NCBI RefSeq assembly: GCF_010731715.1 | Contig: NZ_AP022587.1 | Span: 868,001 to 932,000, forward strand | Source: Mycobacterium stomatepiae | GTDB taxonomy: Bacteria > Actinomycetota > Actinomycetes > Mycobacteriales > Mycobacteriaceae | Reading direction: 5' to 3' | Length of the DNA: 64,000 bases | Shown here: positions 1-10,492 of the stretch, one piece after another | Position numbering within the stretch: position 1 is the first letter of the stretch | Layout of the letters: every line of letters begins with the position of its first letter | Position numbers and translations under genes: made by a program | The notes under the pieces: generated by a model | The model's input: only the letters and a program-made list of their open reading frames with translations | Told to the model about the DNA's origin: nothing | Database searches by the model: none

Positions 1-1428
1 CCACGCCTTCGGTGAGAGGTCGCTTTGTGCGGCCAGGAAACCCTCGAGATCGGTTGGCCGCAAATCCATTCCGCGACGAAGCACCAGGGCGGCCATCACC
101 TGGTCGCCGACCCGATCGTCCGGCACGGCATACACCGCGACCTGGCTGACCTGCGGCAGCCGTTCCAGGATCCGCTCGATCGGTGCGGCCGCGAGGTTCT
201 CGCCGTCCACCCGCATCCAGTCGGCGGTTCGCCCGGCCAGGTAGATCCAGCCGTCGGCGTCTCGGTAGGCCAGATCGCCCGCCCAGTACATGCCGTGGCG
301 CATCCGCTCGGCGGTGGCGTCCGGATCGTTGTAGTACCCGACGAACGGACCGGCTCCCTGAGTGTTGACCAGCTCGCCGACGGCCTCGTCGAAGTTGGCC
401 AGCGCGCCGTGCTCGTCGAATTTTGCGACGGCGCACTCCGTCAGCGTGGACGGGTTGTAGGTCGCGACTCCGGGATACGGCTTGCCGATGGAGCCGGGCG
501 GGGTGCCTTCCTCGCGCACCACGATCACCGCGAATTCGCTGGAGCCGAAGCTGTCGATGACCCGGCACCCGAAACGTCTTGCGAATTCCGTGATGTCGCG
601 GTCGGTCGCCTCGTTGCCGAACGCCACCCGCAGCGTGTTGTCGGCGTCGTCGGGCCGCTCGGGAGTGGACAGGATCAGGGCAAGCGGCTTGCCGACGTAG
701 TTCAGGTAGGTAACCCGGTAGCGGCGGACATCGTCGATGAAGCGTGACGGCGAAAACTTGGCCGGGACCATCAGGGCGCCGCTGCCGATCGCGACGGCCC
801 AGCCGGCGGCGACACCGTTGGAGTGAAACAGCGGCATCGCCAGGTAGCAGACGTCGTCCGCGGTGACGTCGTACTGGAAGATCAGGCTGGCGCCGCACAT
901 GATCGCCATCGCGTGCGCGAACCGAACCGCCTTCGGATTGCCGCTGGTTCCGGAGGTGAAGATCATCATGAACGTGTCGGTACCGACGACCTCGCGGTGC
1001 GGAGTCAGCGGCGGCGCCGCGGCAACCGCGTCGGCGTAGTGCGTTCCGCCGACGTCGAGAACCTGAAACCCGTTGAGATCCATGCCTTCCAACAAAGCCC
1101 GGTGTTCGTCGTCGACGAGCAGGATTTGACAGTCGGACCGCTGGATGTCGGAGAGCAGCGCGGGCCCGCGTCGGGTCGTGTTGAGTCCGCACAGTACGTA
1201 GCCGCCCAGTGCGGCCGCAGCCATTGCACGCAGCATCGCCGGTGAATTACCCAGTGCCGCAACGACATGCAGCGGGCGAGCCGGGTCGGCGAGGCTGATC
1301 AGCGCCGCCGCCTCGGCTTCGGCTTCGGCGAGGTGCTCGCGCCAGGTCCAGATCCGCTCGCCGTGGGCGATCGCAGGGGTGTCGTCATGTCTGCGCTGCC
1401 GTAGCAGCTGTTGAACCGTCTCCGGCAC
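1..1428 (-). CDS. Acyl-CoA ligase / AMP-dependent synthetase (FadD family), C-terminus cut by window edge
   Basis: Reading the minus strand from a GTG at 1428 gives an uninterrupted frame to the window edge, starting VPETVQQLLRQR. The AMP-binding P-loop appears as FTSGTSGNPKAV, followed by an FGSSEF adenylation motif and a YWAGDLAYRD motif near the hinge. The enzyme should activate a carboxylic acid to its acyl-CoA through an acyl-AMP intermediate in the cytoplasm. The start is fixed because the frame upstream runs into the TGA of the monooxygenase gene at 1450-1452, and GAGGAAG lies about 8 nt before the GTG. It looks like the mycobacterial FadD1/FadD17 branch, but the exact paralogue cannot be settled here. 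It is the last visible gene of the operon and would load the acid released by the upstream esterase and monooxygenase. Confidence 0.88.
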   Translation of the reverse strand, partial: MPETVQQLLRQRRHDDTPAIAHGERIWTWREHLAEAEAEAAALISLADPARPLHVVAALGNSPAMLRAMAAAALGGYVLCGLNTTRRGPALLSDIQRSDCQILLVDDEHRALLEGMDLNGFQVLDVGGTHYADAVAAAPPLTPHREVVGTDTFMMIFTSGTSGNPKAVRFAHAMAIMCGASLIFQYDVTADDVCYLAMPLFHSNGVAAGWAVAIGSGALMVPAKFSPSRFIDDVRRYRVTYLNYVGKPLALILSTPERPDDADNTLRVAFGNEATDRDITEFARRFGCRVIDSFGSSEFAVIVVREEGTPPGSIGKPYPGVATYNPSTLTECAVAKFDEHGALANFDEAVGELVNTQGAGPFVGYYNDPDATAERMRHGMYWAGDLAYRDADGWIYLAGRTADWMRVDGENLAAAPIERILERLPQVSQVAVYAVPDDRVGDQVMAALVLRRGMDLRPTDLEGFLAAQSDLSPKAW

Positions 1429-1449
1429 CGTCTCACTTCCTCGTCGGCG

Positions 1450-3041
<1,592 letters not shown>

Positions 3042-3045
<4 letters not shown>

Positions 3046-3986
3046 GTCGGGGCAGCTACCGAGCGGAACAGCTGGCGCAGATCTGCGCAGACCAGCTGCT
3101 GCGCCGAGGCGGCCGGCCCGAAGGATTGGATCGTCATGAATCCGTGGAACAGTCCGGGAAAGTCCCGGTGTACGACCGGCACTCCCGCGTTGCGCAGCCG
3201 GCGGGCGTACTCGCACCCCTCGCTGTGCAGCGGATCCAGCCCGGCCGTGACGACCACCGCGGGCGCCAGGCGGGCATGCGAATCCGCGCGGGCGGGGGCC
3301 ACCAGATACGGCGGGTCGAAATCCCGTTCGTCACCGAGGTATTGGCTCCAGTACCACTGCATCGAGGCGCGGGTGTTGAAGTATCCGGTGCCGTAGCGGT
3401 GGTAACTGTCGGTGTCGAAACTCGGATCGATGGCGGGGTAGATCAGCACCTGTGCGGCGGGTTGAGTGACTTCCCGGTCGCGGCAGAGGATCGCGGTGAC
3501 AGCAGCCAGATTCCCGCCGGCGCTGTCGCCGGCGACGGCGGCGCGCGCGGGCTCGATGCCGAGCTCGGCGGCGTGCTCGACCACCCAGCAGAACACCGCA
3601 AACGCGTCGAGCACCGCGGCGGGAGCGGGATGTTCGGGAGCGAGGCGGTAGCCGACCGACACCACCACGGCTTGGCTGCCGCGAGCCAGTGCCCGGCAGA
3701 AGCCATCGTGGGATTCGATGTCGCAGAAGACGAATCCGCCTCCGTGGAAGAACACGATCGCGGGGCGGCCCTGGGTCGGCTCGCCGTGCGGAGAGTAGAC
3801 GCGCACCGGGATGGCGCCGTCGGGCCCCGGCACCGAATCATCGATGGCGCTCGCGACGTCGTCAACGTTGGTGACCGGTGCGCGCCGCGCGGCCACCGCC
3901 GCGCGGGCCTGCGGGCCGGTCATGGACTCGACGCGCGGGAATCCGGCGTTCAACTGGTCGAGCATGGCTTGCACGCCATCGTCCAT
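3042..3986 (-). CDS. Alpha/beta hydrolase, hormone-sensitive-lipase (HSL) family esterase
   Basis: The protein carries the HSL oxyanion motif HGGGF, the nucleophile elbow GDSAGGN, and a C-terminal FPGLFHGF segment supplying the catalytic His. It should hydrolyse a carboxylic ester in the cytoplasm. Two starts are possible. An ATG at 4016 overlaps the DUF35 stop as ATGA but has only a weak ribosome site. The ATG at 3986 has GGAGG five nucleotides upstream and gives MDDGVQAMLDQL, the usual family N-terminus, so I prefer it (314 residues). Lying directly before a Baeyer-Villiger-type enzyme, it may open the ester or lactone that enzyme makes. It resembles mycobacterial Lip proteins, but no symbol is assigned. 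Confidence 0.87.
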
Positions 3987-4012
3987 CTGCACCTCCGACC
4001 TCACCGTTGAGG

Positions 4013-4414
4013 TCATACCGGCCGGTATCTCAAAAGGGTGATGCCGGCTTCCGGCAGATCGTAGAACACCGGCTGCACCCGCATCCCGATCCGGATGTCA
4101 CTCGGGTCGATATCGACCAGTTCGGTGCTGATCCGCGGCCCGGCGTCCCACTGCACCACCGCGAGCAGCTGCGGTAACGCGTCGGCCCAGGGCGGGCCGG
4201 TGGGCCGGCGGGCGACGGTGAAGGTGTACAGGGTTCCCGCACCATCGATTTCGCGCCATTCCAGGTCATCGGCAAGCGTTCCCGGGGCAAGCGTGCGGGG
4301 ATAGAAGATGTAGCGCTGCAGCGACGGCGAGTACTGCACCACGATCCGGTGCTCAGCCAGGCCATCCCAGAAAGGCCTCGAGACCGGGGTGGGTTCTGGA
4401 AGCGGCAGGTTCAT
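4013..4414 (-). CDS. Stand-alone DUF35 OB-fold protein without zinc ribbon cysteines
   Basis: This 133-residue protein has the DUF35 pattern: an N-terminal FWDGLAEHRIVVQYSPSLQRYIFYPR segment where the rubredoxin-like zinc ribbon normally sits, then an OB-fold (GAGTLYTFTV, PWADALPQLLAVVQWDAG, RIGMRVQPVF). It contains no cysteine at all, so the usual four-cysteine zinc site is absent. DUF35 domains bind acyl-CoA and serve as obligatory partners of Ltp-type thiolase/aldolases; in M. tuberculosis the DUF35 half of ChsH2 activates the aldolase Ltp2. Here the thiolase gene lies directly upstream, ending 5 bp before, so the two products probably form a complex. The gene's last codons contain a perfect 14-bp palindrome (4015-4028) that may be chance. 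Confidence 0.85.
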   Translation of the reverse strand: MNLPLPEPTPVSRPFWDGLAEHRIVVQYSPSLQRYIFYPRTLAPGTLADDLEWREIDGAGTLYTFTVARRPTGPPWADALPQLLAVVQWDAGPRISTELVDIDPSDIRIGMRVQPVFYDLPEAGITLLRYRPV

Positions 4415-4418
4415 CGCG

Positions 4419-5611
4419 TCAGTCCCCCCGCATGATCAGGGCGACCTGCTCGCTCATGATCCCGCCGTTGCCGGTGACGAACGCGGTATTGCAGTCCGGC
4501 ACCTGGGGGTCGCCGGCGCGCCCCATCAGCTGTCGCGCACCGTCGGCGACGTGATGCATGCCGCCGGCCATGCCGGCCTGACCAAACGACAGCTGGCCGC
4601 CGGCGGTGTTGAGCGGGAAGTCGCCGCGGTAGGTCAGATCGTGCTCCGCAACCCAGGACATGCCTTGGCCTTTGGCGCAGAAGCCGGCATCTTCCAGACT
4701 CATCAGCACCGTGATCGTGTAGCAGTCGTAGATCGACGCGATATCGACATCGGACGGGTCCAGCCCCGACATCGCGAACGCCTTGTCGGCGGCACGCGCT
4801 ATCGGCGTGTGCAGCAAGTCGTCGGCGTAGGTCGGGGTCTTGAAGGCGATGTGCTCGCCAAAACCCTTGATCCACACCGGGCGATGTCGGCGTTGGCGAG
4901 CAGCACACCGACTCCCCCGTGCACCCGCATCACCGTTTCGAGCATGTGGATCGGGTCGGCGATCATCGGGCTGGCCAGCACGTCGTCGACGGTGATCGGG
5001 GTGCCGTGGAAAACCGCACCGGGATGCGCGCAGGCATTGGTGCGCTGGTCGACCGCGATCTTGGCGACCGCGGCGGGTTCGTAGCCGAATTCCGCGGCGT
5101 AGCGCTGCGCGATCTGCGCGTACGGCGCATTCTGACCCAGGTTGCCGTACGGGATTTCGAACTCGGCCTGCGGCGAACCGTAGTTGTTCGACGACGCCCC
5201 ATACCAATTCGGGGCGCGCGCCGGGCCTGAAGATTTCCGTTCGGATTGCGGCACCGATGCCGATCCGGGCACGACGGCGAGCACCGCGTCACAGATGCCG
5301 AGTTCGATCGCGGCCGCCGCCCGCCAGATCGTTCCCGCGGACGTGGCCCCGCCCAGATCGACGCGCTCGCCGAAATCCAGGGCCAAGCCCAGGTATTCGC
5401 ACAAGGTCGCCGGGGCGAACATCGCCGATTCGGCCACCCCATGGGTGAGCAGGCCGTTGATGCGCGCCGGGTCGACACCAGCGTCCTCGATGGCCAGCTT
5501 GGCCAGCAGGGCGTACTGGTCGAGGGTGAACATTGGCGGCCCGGTGGGGCGGCGCTGCGCCGGCAATTCGGCGATGCCGACGATGGCCGCTTCGCCACGC
5601 AACCCCGTCAC
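4419..5611 (-). pseudogene. SCP-x/Ltp-type thiolase (acyl-CoA aldolase), frameshifted
   Basis: Two overlapping minus-strand frames together make one thiolase-like protein of about 397 residues. The N-terminal frame runs from a GTG at 5611 (VTGLRGEAAIVGIAELP) to GGVGVLLANADIAR. The C-terminal frame resumes at RPVWIKGFGEH and continues through YDCYTITV and CNTAFVTGNGGIMSEQ to a TGA at 4419. The break is near 4880, where a small indel would restore the frame. The final GNGG motif without the second thiolase cysteine is typical of the Ltp branch, which includes retro-aldolases that shorten sterol side chains. The start overlaps the upstream MaoC stop as GTGA. It is either a genuine pseudogene or a sequence error; the conserved neighbours favour an intact gene in relatives. 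Confidence 0.85.
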
Positions 5612-6060
5612 GAGGGCCCGCCGCTGATGGTTTTCCGAAGGGGCAGCTCAACCGTCGCGGTTCCGGGCATCAGCACGGTGTCGTCGCGGCGACCCGCGAT
5701 CTCGAGATCCACCAGCCCGGCGCTTTCGGTCACGCGCTTGCCGGTGACCACCCCGCCGAAGCTCAGTGTCTGGCCAGGCAAGGCGGTCGCGCGGTTCTGC
5801 ACCGAGAAGGACACCAGGCGACCGCGACCGCCGATCCAGTCGCCGAGCGCCCGGGCCAGCAGCGCCGCCTGCAGCGGTCCATGCACCAGCACGTTGTCGT
5901 AGCCTTCGACATCGCTCGCCCACTGCTTGTCGTAGTGGATGCGGTGACCGTTGTAGGTGGCGGCGCTGAAAAAGAACAGCTGGGTTTCATCGGGGGTGAC
6001 GGTCAGCGCGGGAATCTGCGCGCCGACCTCGACGTCGTCGAAAAACACCTGCTGGCTCAT
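5608..6060 (-). CDS. MaoC-like hot-dog hydratase subunit (ChsH1/HTD2 C-half-like)
   Basis: This is a single hot-dog domain of 150 residues with TYNGHRIHYDKQWA near residue 35, a form of the hydratase-2 motif, followed by VHGPLQAALLARAL. It resembles the C-terminal half of HTD2/mesaconyl-CoA-hydratase-like proteins and the small ChsH1 subunit. Such subunits hydrate 2-enoyl-CoA and usually need a second hot-dog half to build the active site. The next gene upstream encodes that half, 4 bp away. Its TGA overlaps the GTG of the thiolase gene, so hydratase and aldolase are translationally coupled, as expected if the hydrated acyl-CoA is handed to the aldolase. Confidence 0.87.
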   Translation of the reverse strand: MSQQVFFDDVEVGAQIPALTVTPDETQLFFFSAATYNGHRIHYDKQWASDVEGYDNVLVHGPLQAALLARALGDWIGGRGRLVSFSVQNRATALPGQTLSFGGVVTGKRVTESAGLVDLEIAGRRDDTVLMPGTATVELPLRKTISGGPS

Positions 6061-6064
6061 GGAA

Positions 6065-6571
6065 TTAGGGTCGGGCGATCATCGACGTCGCGGCTTCGGC
6101 GATCAGCTCGCGATCCTGGTTGCGGTACACCGTGTGCCAGGAGACCAGGACGAATTTGCCCGAGCGTCCTTGCTTTTCGACGATGGACTCGATGGTGCGC
6201 ACCATTTCGATCTCGTCGCGATGGTAGGCCGGCAGATGAAAGGTGAAGCTTTCGCCGCCGGCCATCCGTTTCGGCGCACGCGGAAACGCGAGGCTGCCCG
6301 AAATCGCACCCGAGGAACCATCCGGCCGCAGCGAATCGAGATGCGCGACGCCGAGCACGGCGTACTGCAGATACAACGGCGGGCAGACGATGTCGCGAAA
6401 GCCGTTGGCGCGAGCGTATTCCGGGTCGAAGTACAGCGGATTGCGGTCGCCGACCGCCGCCGCCCAGCGCTGCCAATCACGACGGTTCACCTCGCCGGTC
6501 GCGGTCGCGGTCGCGGCGACGGTACCCACTCGCGACGCCGACTCGGCGTCGATCAGGGTGTCCTCAGTCAC
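6065..6571 (-). CDS. MaoC_N / FAS1-dehydratase-like hydratase subunit (ChsH2 N-half-like)
   Basis: Starting at a GTG at 6571, this 168-residue protein has a hot-dog domain with GDRNPLYFDPEYARANGF, matching the MaoC N-terminal/FAS1_DH pattern, then FPRAPKRMAGGESFTFHLPAYHRDEI. It should pair with the next gene to form a two-subunit enoyl-CoA hydratase. In the M. tuberculosis igr operon this domain is fused to DUF35 in ChsH2; here it is free and DUF35 is encoded two genes downstream. The GTG overlaps the acyl-CoA dehydrogenase stop by 8 bp (GTGACTGA). A longer frame extends upstream but is only shadow of the dehydrogenase gene. Confidence 0.86.
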   Translation of the reverse strand: MTEDTLIDAESASRVGTVAATATATGEVNRRDWQRWAAAVGDRNPLYFDPEYARANGFRDIVCPPLYLQYAVLGVAHLDSLRPDGSSGAISGSLAFPRAPKRMAGGESFTFHLPAYHRDEIEMVRTIESIVEKQGRSGKFVLVSWHTVYRNQDRELIAEAATSMIARP

Positions 6572-7688
6572 GGTTGTCCTCCAGGGTTTCTTCCAACCAG
6601 GCCGCGGCGACGTCGGCCCCACCGCCGAGAGTGGAACCGAGCCGTGCGCGCTCGGTCCATAGGTGCAGATCCGTTTCGGTGACATAGCCGATGCCGCCGT
6701 GCAATTGGTGGGCGTCCAGCGTGACCAGCCGGGTCGCCGTGCCGGCATGCATGCGCGCAATGGCCGTCTGCCTGGTCGCCGTCTGACCCCGCGCGATCCA
6801 GAAGACCGCGCACTGGGCCGCCAATCGTGCCGCGGCCAAGGCGATGTGCATGTTGGCGATCAGATGCTGCGCCGCCTGGAAGGAGGCGATCGGACGGCCG
6901 AACTGCTGACGCAGTTTGGTGTATTCGACGGTACGGTCCAACACCGCCCGTCCGACGCCGACCAGGTCGAGCGATCCTAGCGACACCGACGCATTCGCCA
7001 AGCGGCGCAACGCCGTTCGGGAGTCACCGTCCGGGTCGTTGAGCAGCGCTTCGGCGCCGACGGGCACATTGTCGAACCGCAGCGCGAAAGCCCGGTAGCC
7101 GCCTGCCATGGCCAGCGGCTCCATGCTCACTCCGGCCGTACGGGCATCGACGGCGAAGGTCAGCGTCCGCCCGCCCGCCGCGGCCGAGACCACGATGAGA
7201 TCGGCGACGTCGGCATCGGCGACGTAGTCCGCCACTCCGCCAAGCCGCCAGGTTCCCGACTCGAAAGAGGCGTGCAGCACGGGCGAAACATCGCCGGCGT
7301 CACGGACATTCCACAACGCGGTGGTCGCGCGGACGGTCCCGCCCGTCAGCGGGGGCAGCAGCGCGGCCTTGACGTCCGGCGAGCCGAGCTGGTCGATCGC
7401 CAGCGCGGCCGCGATGGTGCCGAGTACCGGCGTCGGACACAGCCCGCGGCCGGCTTCGGTGCAGAAGACGGCGAGATCGTCGAGCGAGCCGCCCGAGCCG
7501 CCGTACTCCTCGGCGACGGCGAGGCCGAACACACCGGCGTCGGCCAACGCCTTCCACAGCGTCGGGGTGGTTCGATCGGCGCCCGGTTCGGCGAGCCCAC
7601 GCACCAGGCTGACCGGGCACTCCGCGGACAGCAGCGCGCGCACCGACGCGGCGAAGTCGCGCTGTTCGGCGGTGGGGATCGCTTTCAT
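6564..7688 (-). CDS. Acyl-CoA dehydrogenase (FadE family), probable partner subunit
   Basis: This 374-residue protein has acyl-CoA dehydrogenase features throughout: a helical N-terminal domain with FGLAVAEEYGGSGGSLDDL, a central beta domain, and a C-terminal helical domain with YTKLRQQFGRPIASFQAAQHLIANM and HQLHGGIGYVTETDLHLW. It should oxidise acyl-CoA to 2-enoyl-CoA with FAD. It follows a second FadE by 3 bp. In actinobacterial sterol catabolism such adjacent, unlike FadE genes (FadE28-FadE29, FadE26-FadE27) encode alpha2beta2 heterotetramers acting on sterol side chains, which is the most likely arrangement here. Which subunit holds the catalytic base was not resolved from sequence. Confidence 0.9.
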   Translation of the reverse strand: MKAIPTAEQRDFAASVRALLSAECPVSLVRGLAEPGADRTTPTLWKALADAGVFGLAVAEEYGGSGGSLDDLAVFCTEAGRGLCPTPVLGTIAAALAIDQLGSPDVKAALLPPLTGGTVRATTALWNVRDAGDVSPVLHASFESGTWRLGGVADYVADADVADLIVVSAAAGGRTLTFAVDARTAGVSMEPLAMAGGYRAFALRFDNVPVGAEALLNDPDGDSRTALRRLANASVSLGSLDLVGVGRAVLDRTVEYTKLRQQFGRPIASFQAAQHLIANMHIALAAARLAAQCAVFWIARGQTATRQTAIARMHAGTATRLVTLDAHQLHGGIGYVTETDLHLWTERARLGSTLGGGADVAAAWLEETLEDNRD

Positions 7689-7691
7689 GCC

Positions 7692-8882
7692 TCACCGCCC
7701 GTAGGAAGGCATTCCGTGGCCACGCTGGGCGATCACGTCATGCAGCACCTCGTTCGTGCCGCCACCGAAGCGCATCAGCGGGGCGGCGCGGTATAGCCTC
7801 TCGAATTTGCCTGCCAGAGGCGCGGTTTCGCTGTGATGTGCCAGCAGGCCGTCGGGACCGAGCAGATCGAGTGCCAGATCGGCAATGCGCTGCCGCAGTT
7901 CACTGGTGAACACCTTCTCGACGCTGACCTCCACTGTCGGGATCGCGCCGCTGTCCAGGATCGAGGCGGCCTCGTAACCCATCAACGTCGCGACTTCGAC
8001 ATCGGCTTCGGCCTGGGCGAGCCGGCGCCGAAGGGTGGCATCGTCAGCCGGCACCGAACCGTCGCGGCGCGGGCGGCGGGCGAGTTCGCGCAACTCGTCC
8101 ACGGTGCGACGCAGGTCGCCGGCGTTGGTCAGCGCACCGCGTTCCAGATCGAGCGCCCCGGTGATGTAGGTCCAGCCCCGGTTTACCTCGCCGATCAGAT
8201 TCGTGGCAGGGACCCGCACGTCGTCGAAATGAACTTCGTTGGTGCGGTAGCCCGACCAGGCGTACAGCGGCCGGATCGCGACGCCCGGGCTGTCGATCGG
8301 CACGATGATGACCGAAATCCCACGATGGCGCGCAGCATTCGGGTCGGTGCGCACGCAGAGCCATTCGTGGGTAGCGCGCTGCGCCCCGCTGTTCCAGATC
8401 TTGCTGCCGTTGATCACCCACTGGTCGCCAACGCGTGTCGCCCGGGTGCGCAGGCTGGCCAGGTCGGTTCCGGCGTCGGCCTCGGAATAGCCGACAGCGC
8501 AGATCATTTCACCCGCCGCGATTGGCGGGAGCCACTCGGCCTTGTTCTGCTCGGTGCCGTGCCGCATGATCATCGGCGCCACCGAGGTGACCGTGAGATC
8601 GGGTCCGGGTACGCCCCAGTATTCGAACTCGCTCATCAGCAGGTGTTGATGCACCGCGCCGAGGCCACCTTTTCCTGCAAGCCCGCCATACTCACGCGGC
8701 CAGTTCAGGCCGAACCAGCCCTTCTCACCGATCTTGCGGCGAAACCTGGCCACCTCGCCGCCCCGGAATTCGAGATCGTGCGCGGCCAGCTCGGCGCGCA
8801 GCTCAGGGGTGACGTTTTCGGAAAGGAACTCGCGAACCTCGGCCAGCCACGCGCGTTGCCCGATGTCGAGCTCGAAATCCAT
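7692..8882 (-). CDS. Acyl-CoA dehydrogenase (FadE family), first gene of the operon
   Basis: The 396-residue protein begins MDFELDIGQRAWLAEVREFL and contains the flavin/substrate segments MICAVGYSEADAGTDLASL and INGSKIWNSGAQRATHEWL, ending with MRFGGGTNEVLHDVIAQRGHGMP. It is a typical actinobacterial side-chain FadE and probably forms a heterotetramer with the next gene. It leads the minus-strand operon. The 120 bp upstream separate it from a long inverted repeat (9001-9035) shared with the divergent tetR gene, so this promoter is likely repressed by that TetR protein. The ATG at 8882 is the only well-placed start. Confidence 0.91.
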   Translation of the reverse strand: MDFELDIGQRAWLAEVREFLSENVTPELRAELAAHDLEFRGGEVARFRRKIGEKGWFGLNWPREYGGLAGKGGLGAVHQHLLMSEFEYWGVPGPDLTVTSVAPMIMRHGTEQNKAEWLPPIAAGEMICAVGYSEADAGTDLASLRTRATRVGDQWVINGSKIWNSGAQRATHEWLCVRTDPNAARHRGISVIIVPIDSPGVAIRPLYAWSGYRTNEVHFDDVRVPATNLIGEVNRGWTYITGALDLERGALTNAGDLRRTVDELRELARRPRRDGSVPADDATLRRRLAQAEADVEVATLMGYEAASILDSGAIPTVEVSVEKVFTSELRQRIADLALDLLGPDGLLAHHSETAPLAGKFERLYRAAPLMRFGGGTNEVLHDVIAQRGHGMPSYGR

Positions 8883-9000
8883 TCCGGCCCCTTTGCCATT
8901 ACGTCCAGCCGCGTCAGCCTAACGCCGCTGCGAGATTTCGCCCTGACGTTACGCCCGGCCGGGCGGGACTCGGGGCAACCCGCGGACACCGTCTCAAATA

Positions 9001-9035
9001 TTCACTGACACCCGTCATTGATAGGTGCCAGTGAA
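9001..9035. promoter_or_regulatory. Putative TetR operator between divergent fadE operon and tetR
   Basis: Two 12-bp arms, TTCACTGACACC (9001-9012) and GGTGCCAGTGAA (9024-9035), are inverted copies with 11 of 12 positions paired, separated by 11 bp. The site lies 119 bp before the FadE start and 18 bp before the preferred tetR start. This is the size and placement expected for a TetR dimer-pair operator controlling both directions. It also argues against the upstream TTG start for tetR, which would fall inside the site. Confidence 0.72.
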
Positions 9036-9053
9036 ACCCCATACGGTCCTTGC

Positions 9054-9671
9054 ATGTCGTCGATGACGCCGGCCTGCGAGACTTCACCGGTGGTGAACGC
9101 TCGAGAGGCGCAGCGACTCCACACGCGCGCACGTCTTTTCGACGCCGCGGTGGCCGAGATCGGGCGATCCGGATTGGCCGGCGCGGATGTTGCGGCGATC
9201 GCTTCCGCCACCGGAGTCGCGCGTGGAACCTTCTCTTTCCACTTCCCGACGAAGGAGCACATCCTCGTCGAGCTAGAGCGCGCCGAGGAAGCCAAGATCG
9301 TCGCGAAACTCGCGACCAAGGCGACCGGCGATCTGCCATCGCTGCTCAGGCTGCTGGTGCGCCAGGTACTCGCCGCCGAAGACCGGCTCGGCCCGGTGGT
9401 CTTCCGGGACATGCTGGGATTGCACTTCTCCGCGACTCGCCCCATCGAAGACGAGACCGCCGAACACCCGCTGGCCGAATTCCTCATCGCCACAATCGGC
9501 GAAGCCCAGACCATGGGGCAGGTGTCGCCGGACGCCGACGCGGGCGAGCTCGGCGTGATCTTCCTGACCGGCTTGTTCGCCTTGCTGGTCACCGGCCCAG
9601 CGTCGAAAACGCGAGCCGCGCTGTTGGACCGATACGTGAAAACCATCGTGGGAGGAATGGAGAAGACATGA
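9054..9671 (+). CDS. TetR-family transcriptional regulator
   Basis: About 205 residues from the ATG at 9054. The N-terminal helix-turn-helix reads TRARLFDAAVAEIGRSGLAGADVAAIASATGVARGTFSFHFPTKEHIL, followed by a helical ligand-binding domain. It most likely represses the divergent FadE-thiolase-BVMO operon and itself through the inverted repeat at 9001-9035, being released by an acyl-CoA or pathway intermediate (inferred). An in-frame TTG at 9018 would overlap the operator and is rejected. The stop overlaps the next ATG as ATGA, so the ferritin-like protein is made with the regulator. Confidence 0.9.
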   Translation: MSSMTPACETSPVVNAREAQRLHTRARLFDAAVAEIGRSGLAGADVAAIASATGVARGTFSFHFPTKEHILVELERAEEAKIVAKLATKATGDLPSLLRLLVRQVLAAEDRLGPVVFRDMLGLHFSATRPIEDETAEHPLAEFLIATIGEAQTMGQVSPDADAGELGVIFLTGLFALLVTGPASKTRAALLDRYVKTIVGGMEKT

Positions 9672-10492
9672 CCGGCACAGGCATCGAAGGCTACCGGGAT
9701 TATCTCGCCCATCGGGACGGCGAAGCCGACCTGATGCATCGCCGGCTCGCCAACCGAGAGGACTTCTTCACGTCGTTGCAGGCCGATCCGGTTCGCTCCG
9801 CCCGGCCCATCGATCGGGATGTGTTCCTGCGCAACCTGCGCCGCCGCCGTCCCGAGGCGGGGTTGCCCCCCGAGATGCTCTTCCTGCTGGCTACCGCGAA
9901 GCTGAACCAGGCGGAGCGCTTCGGCGTGGATTTGGGCGACACCTACGGACGCATCGGCGGCCCCGACGAGCCACCCGAGCGCGTCTATCTCGCGCTCGAG
10001 GAGCACTACCACACCCGCCTGTTGGCTTACGTGCTCGACATTTTCGACCTGCCGTTCCACGTCGTGGTGCCGCCGTTCGTGATGCGTCAATTCGTGAAGA
10101 TGGAAGTGTTTCTCCCCGAACGATTCGGCTTCGCGTTCGTCGGCGCCGCGGAAATGGCCGGCTGCATCATGTTCGACGAGTTGCGCCGCATCGGCGTCGA
10201 GTTGTTCGCCGACGAACCGGATGTCGCCTCGCGCATCGACCGCCTCTACACCGAGATCCTGACCGACGAGCTGGGGCATGTGGGCTATTGCGCGGCGCGC
10301 TGCAGCAACGCGGAGCGGGCCGTAATGCGTTGGCTCTACCCGACTTTCGCACGTCTCTTCGCCCGTCAGACCGCGGAGATCAGCCTGCTCATCGACCGGG
10401 ACAGCCTGCATGCCCGGCTGGCTGCACCATTCGATGCCGACGGACTCGCCGCGAGTGTTCCCAACCAGACATTTGTTGCCGCGCACCCCTGA
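9668..10492 (+). CDS. Ferritin-like putative di-iron protein of unknown function
   Basis: The 274-residue protein is translationally coupled to tetR (ATGA overlap). It is predicted largely helical and has two ExxH motifs, EEHYH about residue 113 and DELGH about residue 202, with further acidic residues in between (FVGAAEMAGC, FDELRR). That pattern fits a ferritin-like four-helix di-iron carboxylate site, as in AurF-type oxygenases or acyl desaturases, but I do not recognise the exact family. No signal peptide or membrane segment is visible. Its position suggests an oxygenase or sensor tied to the neighbouring catabolic operon. A long frame starting near 9050 is only tetR shadow before this ATG. 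Confidence 0.72.
   Translation: MTGTGIEGYRDYLAHRDGEADLMHRRLANREDFFTSLQADPVRSARPIDRDVFLRNLRRRRPEAGLPPEMLFLLATAKLNQAERFGVDLGDTYGRIGGPDEPPERVYLALEEHYHTRLLAYVLDIFDLPFHVVVPPFVMRQFVKMEVFLPERFGFAFVGAAEMAGCIMFDELRRIGVELFADEPDVASRIDRLYTEILTDELGHVGYCAARCSNAERAVMRWLYPTFARLFARQTAEISLLIDRDSLHARLAAPFDADGLAASVPNQTFVAAHP

Noticed and set aside
4015..4028. Perfect 14-bp palindrome ATACCGGCCGGTAT
   Set aside because: It lies inside the last codons of the DUF35 gene within an operon, and GC-rich palindromes of this kind arise easily; no regulatory role is supported.
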